A DNA stretch of 14,407 nt from an uncultured Selenomonadales bacterium (GCA_937877655.1 CALFJC010000005.1:1-14407); one strand, 5' to 3'; counted from the first letter of the stretch, positions 6,779-14,087 are shown. Numbers and translations are program-made. The notes: generated by a model from the letters alone, not told the origin.

Positions 6779-7559
6779 GGCTCAACCTCCTTTTAATTGG
6801 AAAAATAATTTCTTCGCCTGTAGAATTTTTAAAAATATCAGCCTCAACGTTAAAAACTTCGCCCAAAACCTGCGCGGTTAAAATTTTTTTTGGATTTCCT
6901 GCCGCGAAAACCTTTTTATCCTTGATAATCAAAACTTCGTCGCTGTAAAGGCGGGCGTGATTTATGTCGTGCAAAACCATGATAATTGTTGTGGAAAATT
7001 TTTTGTTTACGTCTGAAATAATATCCATGACTTCGAGTTGATTCGCAATGTCCAGATAAGTTGTCGGCTCGTCAAGCAATAAAATTTTCGGACGTTGCGC
7101 GAGCGTCATTGCAAGCCAAGCGCGTTGTTTTTCGCCGCCCGATAAACTTGCAACTTGCCGATTTTCAAACTCGGTCAACTTCGTCAGTTCAAGGGCATTT
7201 TTTATGGCGGATTCGTCTTCTGCAGAAAAGCCCCCGAAAAATTTTCTGTGCGGAAAGCGTCCGAAGGAAACTAATTGCCGAACGGTGGTATCTTGCGGCG
7301 CGTCTTTTTCTTGCGGAAGTATTGCCATTACTTTAGAAAGTTTTTTTCTGCCGATTTCGCGCAAATTTTTTCCGCCGAGCGTCACGACTCCCGAAAATTT
7401 TTCGTTGAGAAGGCACAAAACCTTTAACAGTGTCGATTTGCCCGCGCCGTTCGCGCCGATTATCGCCGTCCGTTTGCCCGAAGGAAATTCATAACTCACA
7501 TTCTGCAAAATTTCTTTTCCGCCGATTGTTACACCAATATTTTCAGCCGTCAAGTTCAT
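6768..7559 (-). CDS. ABC transporter ATP-binding protein, FecE/FepC/BtuD-like, without its permease
   Basis: The 263-residue product contains all nucleotide-binding motifs: Walker A GANGAGKST (35-43), Q-loop Gln83 (ILPQE), signature LSGGEKQR (139-146), Walker B ILLLDEP (159-165) and switch His197 (VLHDINHA). Overall length and the sequence around Walker B and the D-loop (TTYLDIANQ) resemble the ATPases of iron-siderophore, haem or cobalamin importers. No permease or binding protein lies in the window, so it must partner with proteins encoded elsewhere if it works as an importer. It overlaps the glycosyltransferase gene by 17 nt and recG by 11 nt. Substrate assignment is only by resemblance. 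Confidence 0.88.
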   Translation of the reverse strand: MNLTAENIGVTIGGKEILQNVSYEFPSGKRTAIIGANGAGKSTLLKVLCLLNEKFSGVVTLGGKNLREIGRKKLSKVMAILPQEKDAPQDTTVRQLVSFGRFPHRKFFGGFSAEDESAIKNALELTKLTEFENRQVASLSGGEKQRAWLAMTLAQRPKILLLDEPTTYLDIANQLEVMDIISDVNKKFSTTIIMVLHDINHARLYSDEVLIIKDKKVFAAGNPKKILTAQVLGEVFNVEADIFKNSTGEEIIFPIKRRLSREF

Positions 7560-8889
7560 AAATCAAAACATCCTCAGCTTTTGGCTCATAAAATCTTTGC
7601 AAATCATAAATTTCCGCGTCCGACGGGTCAATCAATGCAAATTTTTTTATTCGCCCTTCGAGATACAGAAATTTTGCATCTTCCCGCGTGATAATCTCGA
7701 TAAAATTTTGTCCGACGCGCAGATAATTTCGATTTTGTTCGCGGAAAATAAGTTTGTCGGAAATTTTTGTTGACGCCATCACATCATCGACAATAAAACT
7801 CGGTCTGAAATTTTTGTTGCGAAAAAGTTCTTTGGCAAGCAAAAAACTTTTCTCGCCGACACCTTGAATCATCGCGACGCTCGGCGGCGGCAAATTTTTT
7901 ATCTCAAAGGCAAGAATTATTTCTTCAGTGAAACGATTTTTATCCTCGAAAATTCTTGCGCGATAAGCGGCTTGCTTTTCGTAAGCGGCAGGAAAATTTT
8001 CAAAGACTTCGCGAATTTTTTTGATAACTCCTTGCGGCTCGGTTGTCTTTTCGTCAAATTTAAATTCGGCGGGAATGTTTATGTCAATGTCGTTAGCCGC
8101 CGCGCCGCGCCTGCCTGTAATGACGACGCAACCCGAAATTGCCGCCTCGCGGGGAATTCTATCTCTGCCGGGATGATTGCCGAAGTCAATATAAATTTTC
8201 GCCGCCGCCAAAAGTTTTTGAACCTGCGCGGGAGTCATGTTTTCAATCGGTCGCCAATCAATATCGGGCGCAAGCTCAATTAGTTGTTGCGTGACTTCAA
8301 AGCCTTTCTTTGGATTGAAAGCGACAATATTTTTTTTCATACTCAAATCAACCTGCGCGGCTCTGCTTAAAAAGTCCTGCCTCAAATAATCTTCGACCAT
8401 GTGAATTTTTTCGTCGGGCACGCCGTTAAGTTTGACGAATTGTCGTGCATATTCCGATTGAGCAAAATGATCAATTTCGTTGTCCGCCTTATGGAAAGAA
8501 AAAATTTTCGTTAATGGTGCTGCAAGTGAATTTTGATAAAAATACTGAAAAATCTCTTGAATACTCTTCAAATAATTGTCAACACTCAACCACCAAATTA
8601 CACATTGAATTTTATCGACAGCATAAAAATATCCGGTAAAAATTTCGGGCATAATTAAAATATTCTTTGGTTCGTCTTCAAAATTAAATGCATATGGCAG
8701 ATGATACTTTTTATAAAAATCATGGACGGGGTCGCTTTTGAAAGAAGCCGGGGTATAAATGTAAATTAATTTACTGTCAACGCCCAGACTGATTAATTGA
8801 GAGCAAAGTTGATGACAAAGTTCGGGACCGCCGGAATGTTGTTTGCCGGGACAAATAATATAAATTTTTGTGTCGGGATAAATTTTCAT
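7543..8889 (-). CDS. GT-B-like glycosyltransferase with an unassigned C-terminal domain
   Basis: The 448-residue product is read from ATG 8887-8889. A TTG 12 nt further upstream would lie within the GGAGG ribosome site and was not chosen. The N-terminal half has a Rossmann-like start (IYIICPGKQHSGGPELCHQL, 9-28), with the SGGPE turn seen in GT-B enzymes. The second lobe begins near 187 (NIVAFNPKKG) and includes GNHPGRDRIPREAAISG (237-253), which resembles the donor-nucleotide region of GT4-like enzymes, with Glu248 in the expected acidic position. Residues from about 335 to 448 form an extra alpha/beta region (VAMIQGVGEKSF...IVDD...VLIYEL) not recognised as part of a standard glycosyltransferase. 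There is no signal peptide, so it is probably cytosolic, acting on lipopolysaccharide, glycan or protein. Acceptor and sugar are unknown. Downstream genes overlap it. Confidence 0.65.
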   Translation of the reverse strand: MKIYPDTKIYIICPGKQHSGGPELCHQLCSQLISLGVDSKLIYIYTPASFKSDPVHDFYKKYHLPYAFNFEDEPKNILIMPEIFTGYFYAVDKIQCVIWWLSVDNYLKSIQEIFQYFYQNSLAAPLTKIFSFHKADNEIDHFAQSEYARQFVKLNGVPDEKIHMVEDYLRQDFLSRAAQVDLSMKKNIVAFNPKKGFEVTQQLIELAPDIDWRPIENMTPAQVQKLLAAAKIYIDFGNHPGRDRIPREAAISGCVVITGRRGAAANDIDINIPAEFKFDEKTTEPQGVIKKIREVFENFPAAYEKQAAYRARIFEDKNRFTEEIILAFEIKNLPPPSVAMIQGVGEKSFLLAKELFRNKNFRPSFIVDDVMASTKISDKLIFREQNRNYLRVGQNFIEIITREDAKFLYLEGRIKKFALIDPSDAEIYDLQRFYEPKAEDVLIYELDG

Positions 8890-8900
8890 GAGAACCTCCA

Positions 8901-8938
8901 AAAAAATTGGTCGACAAACTCAAAAGAGCTCGCCGACC
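8901..8938 (-). terminator. Intrinsic terminator or attenuator between transporter and glycosyltransferase
   Basis: On the minus strand a continuous 13-bp stem (8909-8938, with three G-U pairs and a TTTT loop) starts GGTCGGCGAGCTC and is followed by AATTTTTTT (8901-8908). The T-run runs straight into the GGAGG of the next gene. No promoter can fit between them, so the glycosyltransferase, ABC and recG genes must be reached by read-through or from a promoter inside the transporter gene. On the plus strand it is followed by an A-run then T-run, which has no gene to serve. Confidence 0.75.
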
Positions 8939-8952
8939 TTGAAAAAAATTTT

Positions 8953-10236
8953 TTATAAGTAGCGAAGATAAACGTAAGCGGTTGAAATAATTATCGAGAG
9001 AATCATGAGCGGGAAAGCAACTTTCATGAATCCGATAAAAGAAATTGCTCTGCCGCGTTGCGCCGCCATTGATGCAACAACGACGTTTGCGCTCGCGCCG
9101 ATTAAGGTTCCGTTGCCGCCCAAGCACGCGCCGAGTGCCAAGCTCCACCACAACGGATCAAGATTCGTCAAGCCCATTTGTCCCATGTCTTTAATCAGCG
9201 GGATCATCGTCGCCACGAACGGAATATTATCGATAAACGCAGAAGCAATCGCACTCATCCAAATGATAACTATCGCGGTAAAAGTGAGGTCACCTTGCGT
9301 AATTTCCATTGCCATTTCCGCCAACATTTTTATGACGCCCTTTTCAACCAACGCGCCGACCAAAATGAACAAGCCGCCGAAGAAAAATATCGCAAGCCAT
9401 TCGACTTTGCTTAACATTTTGGCGATCATTTCTTCGTTGCGATGGAAAGTCAGCAGGAGCAAAAGGCTCGCGCCCGTCAAAGCCGCCGTCGCCGATTCAA
9501 GCCCCAACATTCCGTGAAATGCGAAGAGCGAAATTGTTATTGCCAAAACGAACAAACATTTTTTCAGCAGAAGATGATCCGTTATCTGTTCGTGTTCATT
9601 GAGGCGCATGACTTTATCTTGAAGTTCGGGTTTGGTGTGCAAATCGTTTTTATAAATCAAAACCATGATTGCAACGGTTATGATAAAAATTAAAATCGAA
9701 ACAGCCGTCATGTTCAAAACGAAGTCTCCGAAACTCAAGCCGACAGCCGAGCCGATCATAATATTCGGCGGGTCGCCGATAAGCGTTGCCGTGCCGCCGA
9801 TATTCGAGCTGATAATTTGCGCCATCAAAAACGGTTTCACGTCAACTTTCAACTGCGCGGCGATATTAAAAGTTATCGGCACGGTTAAAAGGACGGTCGT
9901 CACGTTGTCAAGGAGCGCGGAGCAAACGGCGGTTAAAGTACTCAGAGCGACAAGCAATTTGACGGGTTGCGCCTTAACTTTTTTTGCTGCCCATATCGCC
10001 AAGAAATTAAAAAGCCCCGTCTCGCTCGTAATGTTGACAACAATCATCATGCCCATCAAAAGTCCGATTGTGTTGAAGTCAATGTGATGAACTGCAGTTT
10101 CTTGATCCAAAATTCCAAGCAAAATCATCAGCATTGCGCCGAAAAGTCCGACTACCGTGCGGTGAACTTTTTCGGAAATTATCAGCGCGTAGGCGGTTAC
10201 GAAAATCGCAATCGCCACATAAGTCATAGTGTCCAT
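8953..10236 (-). CDS. ArsB/NhaD-family (ion transporter superfamily) membrane transporter
   Basis: The 427-residue product is very hydrophobic, with about ten to twelve predicted membrane helices in two inverted halves. Each half carries the superfamily's re-entrant motif pair: LLDNVTTVLLTVP (108-120) with GGTATLIGDPPN (147-158), and AFIDNIPFVATMIP (333-346) with GGNGTLIGASAN (373-384). These motifs are typical of the ArsB/NhaD/P-protein group, which moves arsenite, Na+/H+ or organic anions. No arsenate reductase or ArsR gene is adjacent, so an arsenic role is not supported; sodium/proton exchange or anion transport are the alternatives. A hydrophilic stretch at about 197-222 joins the halves. 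ATG start with AAGGGGATC upstream. It lies 12 nt after the small unknown gene and is followed by a terminator-like hairpin. Confidence 0.88.
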   Translation of the reverse strand: MDTMTYVAIAIFVTAYALIISEKVHRTVVGLFGAMLMILLGILDQETAVHHIDFNTIGLLMGMMIVVNITSETGLFNFLAIWAAKKVKAQPVKLLVALSTLTAVCSALLDNVTTVLLTVPITFNIAAQLKVDVKPFLMAQIISSNIGGTATLIGDPPNIMIGSAVGLSFGDFVLNMTAVSILIFIITVAIMVLIYKNDLHTKPELQDKVMRLNEHEQITDHLLLKKCLFVLAITISLFAFHGMLGLESATAALTGASLLLLLTFHRNEEMIAKMLSKVEWLAIFFFGGLFILVGALVEKGVIKMLAEMAMEITQGDLTFTAIVIIWMSAIASAFIDNIPFVATMIPLIKDMGQMGLTNLDPLWWSLALGACLGGNGTLIGASANVVVASMAAQRGRAISFIGFMKVAFPLMILSIIISTAYVYLRYL

Positions 10237-10248
10237 TAAAAGATCCCC

Positions 10249-10560
10249 TTAAAAAATTTTTTTATCAACGACGGTTAAAGTTATTTTTTCGCCGTCGCGT
10301 TTTATTTTGAAGTTGTAACTTTTGACGCCCGCATTTGACAGTTCGATTTTCAGCGCGAGAAGTTCTCTGCCGAGTTTGTCGGTAAGTTCGGGCGTAAAAC
10401 CTGCCTTTGCAAGCGGCGCGGGCGGAGCTTCGGCTTCGGCAACCAAGCGGAGTTTTTCGGCTTTTTTCGCGGCAGTCAAAAGTTGTTGTTCGATGGTTTC
10501 TTCCTCGACATAATTTTTTACCATGTCTTTATCGGTCAAGCCCTTTGGAATTTTCGGCAT
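10249..10560 (-). CDS. Small unknown protein of 103 residues
   Basis: I do not recognise this gene. The product is soluble and charged: a helical N-terminal half with several acidic and lysine residues (about 8-45), an Ala/Pro linker near 42-52 (EAEAPPAPLAKAG), a second helix (57-77), and a C-terminal pair of short strands (SYNFKIKRDGEKITLTVVDK). No signal peptide, Cys, or nucleotide-binding motif is present. Its GAGGTGAT ribosome site overlaps the glnS stop codon and the gap is only 6 nt, so translation is probably coupled to glnS. Good ribosome site, codon use like its neighbours and tight packing support a real gene. Confidence 0.7.
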   Translation of the reverse strand: MPKIPKGLTDKDMVKNYVEEETIEQQLLTAAKKAEKLRLVAEAEAPPAPLAKAGFTPELTDKLGRELLALKIELSNAGVKSYNFKIKRDGEKITLTVVDKKIF

Positions 10561-10566
10561 AATTAA

Positions 10567-12219
10567 TCACCTCGCTTTAACTTTTGCCCAAGTATCTTTC
10601 AAGCCGACGACGCGATTAAAAATCAATTTTTCGGCTGTGGTATCGGGGTCGACGACAAAATATCCGAGCCGCAAAAATTGATAATGAGTTCCCGCCGCCG
10701 TCCAACGAACGCTCGGCTCAATCAACGCCTGCTTAACGATTAACGAATTGGGATTGAGTGCGGCGATAAAATCTTCAGGCAAATTTCCCTGCGCGTCGGT
10801 CGTCAAAAGATAATCATAAAGTCGGACTTCGGCGGGCAAGGCAAATTTCGCGCTTACCCAATGAATCGTGCCCTTGATTTTTCTGTTTGCAGTCGCGCCG
10901 CCCGATTTTGAAGTCGGATCGATTGTGCAACGGAGCTCGACAACTTCGCCCGCAGAATTTTTAATGACTTCCTCGCATTTGATAATGTAAGCGTATTTCA
11001 AACGAACTTCGCCGCCGGGCTTGAGACGGAAAAATTTTTTCGGAGCATCTTCCATAAAATCTTCCCGCTCAATGAAAATTTCTCGCGTGAAAGGTACAAA
11101 GCGATTGCCGCCTCGCTTGGGATGATTTTCTGCCGTCAGATACTCAACGGAATTTTCTTCAACGTTGGTCAAAACAACTTTCAACGGGTCAAGCACCGCC
11201 ATAACTCTGTCCGCATTTTCATTCAAATCTTCGCGGACGCAGTGTTCCAACATTGAAATATCAACAACGCTGTTGCTTTTGGCGACGCCGATTCTTTCGC
11301 AAAAATCTTTAATCGCCGCCGGAGTAAATCCTCTGCGCCTTAAGCCGCATAAAGTCGGCATACGCGGATCGTCCCAGCCGCGAACATAATTTTCTTCGAC
11401 AAGCTGGCGAAGCTTTCTTTTGCTCGTGATTGTGTTTGTCAAATCAAGGCGCGCAAATTCAATCTGACGCGGGCGCGTGTTCGGATCAAAGCCTAAAGAA
11501 TCCAACAGCCAATCATAAAAGGGACGATGATCTTCAAACTCCAATGTGCAAACCGAATGAGTAATATTTTCTATCGCATCTTCAAGCGGGTGTGCAAAAT
11601 CGTACATGGGATAAATCAACCAATCGTCGCCGGTGTGATGATGAGTCGAGCGCGTGATTCTGTAAATGACGGGGTCGCGCATGTTTATATTCGGGCTTGC
11701 CATGTCGATTTTCGCCCGCAAAACTTTCGAGCCGTCCGGGAACTCGCCGTCCTTCATGCGCTTGAACAAATCCAAGTTTTCTTCGATTGAACGGTTGCGA
11801 TAAGGACTTTCCTTGCCCGCCTCCGTCAATGTGCCGCGATATTTTTTAATTTCTTCCGCGCTTAAATCGTCAACGTAAGCCAAGCCGCGCTTTATCAGCT
11901 CAACCGCATAATCATACAGCTTGCCGAAATAATCCGACGCAAAAAATTTCCTGTCGCCCCAATCAAAGCCCAGCCATTTAATATCCTCTTGAATCGAATC
12001 GACAAATTCAACGTCTTCTTTGGTCGGGTTGGTGTCGTCGAAACGCAAATTGCAAAGTCCGCCGTTATGGAGCGCAAGCCCGAAATTCAAGCAAACCGAT
12101 TTCGCATGTCCGATATGCAAATAGCCGTTCGGTTCGGGCGGAAAACGCGTGTGAATTCCCTCCGTGTATTTTCCCGCCTTTAAATCTGATTCAATCTCCT
12201 GCTGTACAAAATTTATCAT
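10567..12219 (-). CDS. glnS: Glutaminyl-tRNA synthetase
   Basis: The 550-residue product matches the usual GlnRS length (E. coli 554). The class I signature HIGH is at 35-38 inside PPEPNGYLHIGHAKS. The KMSKS-equivalent loop is ITSKRK at 264-269, where Thr stands in the place of Met. The glutamine-pocket and tRNA-binding segments (FDDTNPTKE at 60-68, the acceptor-binding region with MYDFAHPLEDAIE at 205-217) are intact. The C-terminal anticodon-binding beta barrels (about 340-550) are present, with RCTIDPTSKSGG. It charges tRNA-Gln directly, so this organism need not rely on GatCAB transamidation for glutamine. ATG with AAAGGAG spaced 7 nt. It follows the coiled-coil gene by 20 nt and precedes the coupled 103-aa gene. 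Confidence 0.97.
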   Translation of the reverse strand: MINFVQQEIESDLKAGKYTEGIHTRFPPEPNGYLHIGHAKSVCLNFGLALHNGGLCNLRFDDTNPTKEDVEFVDSIQEDIKWLGFDWGDRKFFASDYFGKLYDYAVELIKRGLAYVDDLSAEEIKKYRGTLTEAGKESPYRNRSIEENLDLFKRMKDGEFPDGSKVLRAKIDMASPNINMRDPVIYRITRSTHHHTGDDWLIYPMYDFAHPLEDAIENITHSVCTLEFEDHRPFYDWLLDSLGFDPNTRPRQIEFARLDLTNTITSKRKLRQLVEENYVRGWDDPRMPTLCGLRRRGFTPAAIKDFCERIGVAKSNSVVDISMLEHCVREDLNENADRVMAVLDPLKVVLTNVEENSVEYLTAENHPKRGGNRFVPFTREIFIEREDFMEDAPKKFFRLKPGGEVRLKYAYIIKCEEVIKNSAGEVVELRCTIDPTSKSGGATANRKIKGTIHWVSAKFALPAEVRLYDYLLTTDAQGNLPEDFIAALNPNSLIVKQALIEPSVRWTAAGTHYQFLRLGYFVVDPDTTAEKLIFNRVVGLKDTWAKVKAR

Positions 12220-12239
12220 GTCAAAACTCCTTTAAAAGG

Positions 12240-12641
12240 TTAAGATTTAAACGCCGCAATGATTATGCCGCCGACCGCCGCCGCTATCGCTCCGAAGCCC
12301 AACATCGTTTGAACGAAATTATTGTGAATCTGATTCGACAACGTTTTAAAGTTTTCGTCAATCTTATTGTAAAATCGCTCGTTCATCTCGTGCATTTCAG
12401 CATCGTGTTTGGCTTGCGCCGCATCTTGTCTTTTCTGCAATTCGCGTATATCGGCATCGTGTTTGGCTTGCATGTTCTTCATGTCTTGACGAATTTCACG
12501 AATATCTTCGCGTTGCTGACGCAGTTCATTCATCATCATGTTAAATTTAATATCAAAATTACTCAAAGCTTTATCCAACCGTGCATCTTGTGAATCGATT
12601 TGGTTTTTAAGTTGCTGATTGATTTTTTCCTGCTCTGTCAT
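12240..12641 (-). CDS. Small coiled-coil protein with a C-terminal membrane anchor
   Basis: I do not recognise a named family. The 133-residue product starts at ATG 12639-12641, chosen because AAGGAGG lies 8 nt upstream; a longer TTG-initiated frame would begin inside the preceding gene. Residues 1-105 are charged, helical and rich in Gln, Asp, Glu and Met, with two copies of an AKHDA(D/E) unit 18 residues apart (mirrored in the DNA by an 18-nt direct repeat at 12400-12417 and 12454-12471). Residues about 110-131 form one Gly/Ala/Ile-rich hydrophobic helix ending AAFKS, which suggests a tail-anchored or hairpin-inserted membrane protein. It resembles DUF1640-type or phage-associated coiled-coil proteins in layout, but that is not claimed. 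It lies between the HD gene and glnS. Confidence 0.7.
   Translation of the reverse strand: MTEQEKINQQLKNQIDSQDARLDKALSNFDIKFNMMMNELRQQREDIREIRQDMKNMQAKHDADIRELQKRQDAAQAKHDAEMHEMNERFYNKIDENFKTLSNQIHNNFVQTMLGFGAIAAAVGGIIIAAFKS
12400..12471 (-). repeat. 18-nt direct repeat within the coiled-coil gene
   Basis: GCATCGTGTTTGGCTTGC occurs exactly at 12400-12417 and 12454-12471, 54 nt (18 codons) apart and in frame. It encodes the repeated Gln/Ala-Lys-His-Asp-Ala unit. This fits expansion of the coiled coil by internal duplication. Confidence 0.75.
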
Positions 12642-12654
12642 TTTAAAAACCTCC

Positions 12655-13440
12655 TTACGTTTTAAGTTTCTCCTCAACGTGAAGTTTCAAACGGCGGACG
12701 CCTTCCGCAATTTTTTCGTCCATCGGCAGGTTTGATACGATTTTTTCAATGTAACCGCGCTCGACAATCTTTTTCATCGTCCAAGAAAAATTTATGTCGT
12801 AAATCCACATGAGCCGAACAATTTTCCTGTCGCCGTTCGTGCGAATTTTTCTGTAGTCGGCTTGCTCGCCCGTCACAAAATTTTCTACGAAGTCGGGACT
12901 TATCTCCGCAACCAATCTGCTGTTCGATTTTATGAAATTCGGCATTTTGTCGGCGGCGTCTTGCGCCAAGAACGGTTCCAACACCCGATAAATATCCAAT
13001 TTGTCCGCGTCGCGAATTATTTTGGCGAAAAATTCTTTCCGAGCGTCTTCGGTCGGCGCGATAACTTTTTTGTTGTGATTTTGAATGGCAAACTTCACAA
13101 TTTCATAATCCTGCGCGGAAAGTTCCTTGAAAAATTCCAGCTCGTCGATAACTTTCAACGCAAGGTCGGCATGATCCTCCGAATCGGCGTCGTTGAAAGT
13201 TTTATAAATGCTGTACTGCCGAAAACGCCCCACGTCGTGAAACAAACCGATAATTTCTGCAAGCTCCGCATCATGCGGCGGCAACTTCAAAAATTTCGCA
13301 AGCTCCACACAATTTGCCGTGACATAACCCGTGTGTTTTTCCTTGATCAAGATTCCTTGCTGAACTTCCGCGTCTTCCGAATAAAAACTTTTCATGTATC
13401 GCGTCATCCACTCGTGCATTCGAGTGAGCAATTCCCGCAT
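12655..13440 (-). CDS. HD-domain phosphohydrolase
   Basis: The 261-residue product has the metal ligands of the HD superfamily in order: His36 (KHTGYV), His68-Asp69 (GLFHDVGRFR), His90 (DHADLA), His122 (NHNK) and Asp144 (IRDADKLDIYR). The fold should use two metal ions to cleave a phosphate ester or nucleotide. No GGDEF, RelA or PDE partner domain is fused, and the substrate cannot be told from the sequence. Residues about 160-240 include YRKIRTNGDR and MWIYDINF, seen in single-domain cytosolic HD proteins. It is the first gene of the minus-strand run, with its own promoter and an AGGAGG site close to the ATG. The coiled-coil gene follows after 13 nt. Confidence 0.88.
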   Translation of the reverse strand: MRELLTRMHEWMTRYMKSFYSEDAEVQQGILIKEKHTGYVTANCVELAKFLKLPPHDAELAEIIGLFHDVGRFRQYSIYKTFNDADSEDHADLALKVIDELEFFKELSAQDYEIVKFAIQNHNKKVIAPTEDARKEFFAKIIRDADKLDIYRVLEPFLAQDAADKMPNFIKSNSRLVAEISPDFVENFVTGEQADYRKIRTNGDRKIVRLMWIYDINFSWTMKKIVERGYIEKIVSNLPMDEKIAEGVRRLKLHVEEKLKT

Positions 13441-13477
13441 CTTATCTCCTCCAAAAATTAAAATTAAATTAAGAAGA

Positions 13478-13506
13478 ATTATACAACCGATTTAAGCATT
13501 GCGCAA
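13478..13506 (-). promoter_or_regulatory. Promoter of the HD-to-recG gene run
   Basis: On the minus strand TTGCGC (13501-13506), a 17-nt spacer and a perfect TATAAT (13478-13483). The -10 box is about 38 nt upstream of the HD gene ATG. It faces away from the flavodoxin promoter, 20 nt further right, so regulators binding between them could affect both. Confidence 0.65.
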
Positions 13507-13526
13507 TTTTCTTTTGGCAAAATTTA

Positions 13527-13556
13527 TTGACGCGGGCTAAGTTGCTGTGTTAATAT
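13527..13556 (+). promoter_or_regulatory. Flavodoxin promoter (extended -10)
   Basis: TTGACG (13527-13532), an 18-nt spacer and TAATAT (13551-13556), with TGT immediately before the -10 box giving an extended -10. It lies 41 nt upstream of the flavodoxin ATG and its TTGGAGGCG ribosome site. No Fur box was recognised with confidence. Confidence 0.6.
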
Positions 13557-13597
13557 TGGCGCGTTTTCAGAGTTAAATTTTTTGGAGGCGATTTCTA

Positions 13598-14026
13598 ATG
13601 AGTAAAATTGCGGTCGTGTTCTGGAGCGGCACCGGCAATACCGAAGAAATGGCGAACGCCGTTGCCGAAGGTGCAAAAGAAGCCGGCGCAGACGTCGAAA
13701 TTTTCCAAGTCGACGACTTCAACGCAGCTGACATGGCTGATTATAACGGTTTTCTGTTCGGTTGCCCCGCTATGGGCGATGAAGTTTTGGAAGAAGATTC
13801 TTTCGAGCCCTTCTTCACCGAAGCCGAAGCCAAGCTTAACGGCGTGCCCGTCGGTTTGTTCGGTTCCTACGGCTGGGGCGGCGGCGCATGGATGGAAAAT
13901 TGGGCTGAACGTACAAAAGAAGCGGGAGCAAAGTTTGTCGGCAACGTTATCGCCGAAAATGCTCCCGATGATGCCGCGCTTGAAGAATGCCGCAAACTCG
14001 GCGAGGATTTGGCTAAGGCTGTGTAA
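13598..14026 (+). CDS. Short-chain flavodoxin
   Basis: The 142-residue product is the size of a short-chain flavodoxin. It starts with a beta strand IAVVFWS and the FMN phosphate-binding loop SGTGNTEEM at 10-18. The second FMN-contact loop appears as FGCPAMGDEVLEED (about 54-68), and the third as GSYGWGGGAWMENW (about 88-101), where the Tyr/Trp residues would stack on the isoalloxazine ring. The protein is strongly acidic, as expected for a low-potential carrier that replaces ferredoxin. Single gene with its own promoter and terminator, so probably monocistronic. An overlapping +1-frame ORF of equal length is only a shadow. Confidence 0.96.
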   Translation: MSKIAVVFWSGTGNTEEMANAVAEGAKEAGADVEIFQVDDFNAADMADYNGFLFGCPAMGDEVLEEDSFEPFFTEAEAKLNGVPVGLFGSYGWGGGAWMENWAERTKEAGAKFVGNVIAENAPDDAALEECRKLGEDLAKAV

Positions 14027-14045
14027 ATTTTTTTGACGATTGACA

Positions 14046-14087
14046 TAAAAAATCCCTCAACCTGCGCGGTCGAGGGATAATTTTTTT
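14046..14087. terminator. Bidirectional terminator after flavodoxin, holding an AACCTGCGCGG word in its loop
   Basis: ATCCCTC (14052-14058) pairs with GAGGGAT (14072-14078), with an inner ACC/GGT pair and a TGCGC loop after one mismatch. AATTTTTTT follows (14079-14087) and an A-run precedes (14048-14052), so it works on either strand, here for flavodoxin and the GNAT remnant. The apical part is one of the repeated AACCTGCGCGG words. Confidence 0.85.

Noticed and set aside
8890..8901. TTG start 12 nt upstream for the glycosyltransferase
   Set aside because: That TTG lies within the GGAGG ribosome site serving the ATG at 8887-8889.
9005..9517. 170-codon open frame on the plus strand antisense to the transporter
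   Set aside because: It mirrors the transporter gene, whose product has clear family motifs in both halves. The antisense frame lacks a ribosome site and any recognisable protein character.
8953..10236. Transporter as part of an arsenic-resistance operon
   Set aside because: No ArsR, arsenate reductase or ArsA gene is nearby, and the motifs are equally those of NhaD and P-protein relatives.
11412..11429. Missing Met in the KMSKS loop of GlnRS as a sign of inactivation
   Set aside because: The loop ITSKRK keeps the Ser-Lys core, this position varies among class I synthetases, and all other motifs are intact.
12642..12677. TTG start that extends the coiled-coil protein by 12 residues
   Set aside because: It would start inside the HD gene without its own ribosome site, while AAGGAGG is correctly spaced for the ATG at 12639-12641.
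12240..13440. HD hydrolase plus coiled-coil gene as a clear anti-phage system
   Set aside because: The neighbours are housekeeping genes in a tight run, with no mobile-element or nuclease partner; kept only as a low-level idea in the findings.
13608..14036. Second 142-codon frame overlapping flavodoxin on the same strand
   Set aside because: The flavodoxin frame has the FMN motifs, ribosome site and promoter; the other frame is a +1 shadow.
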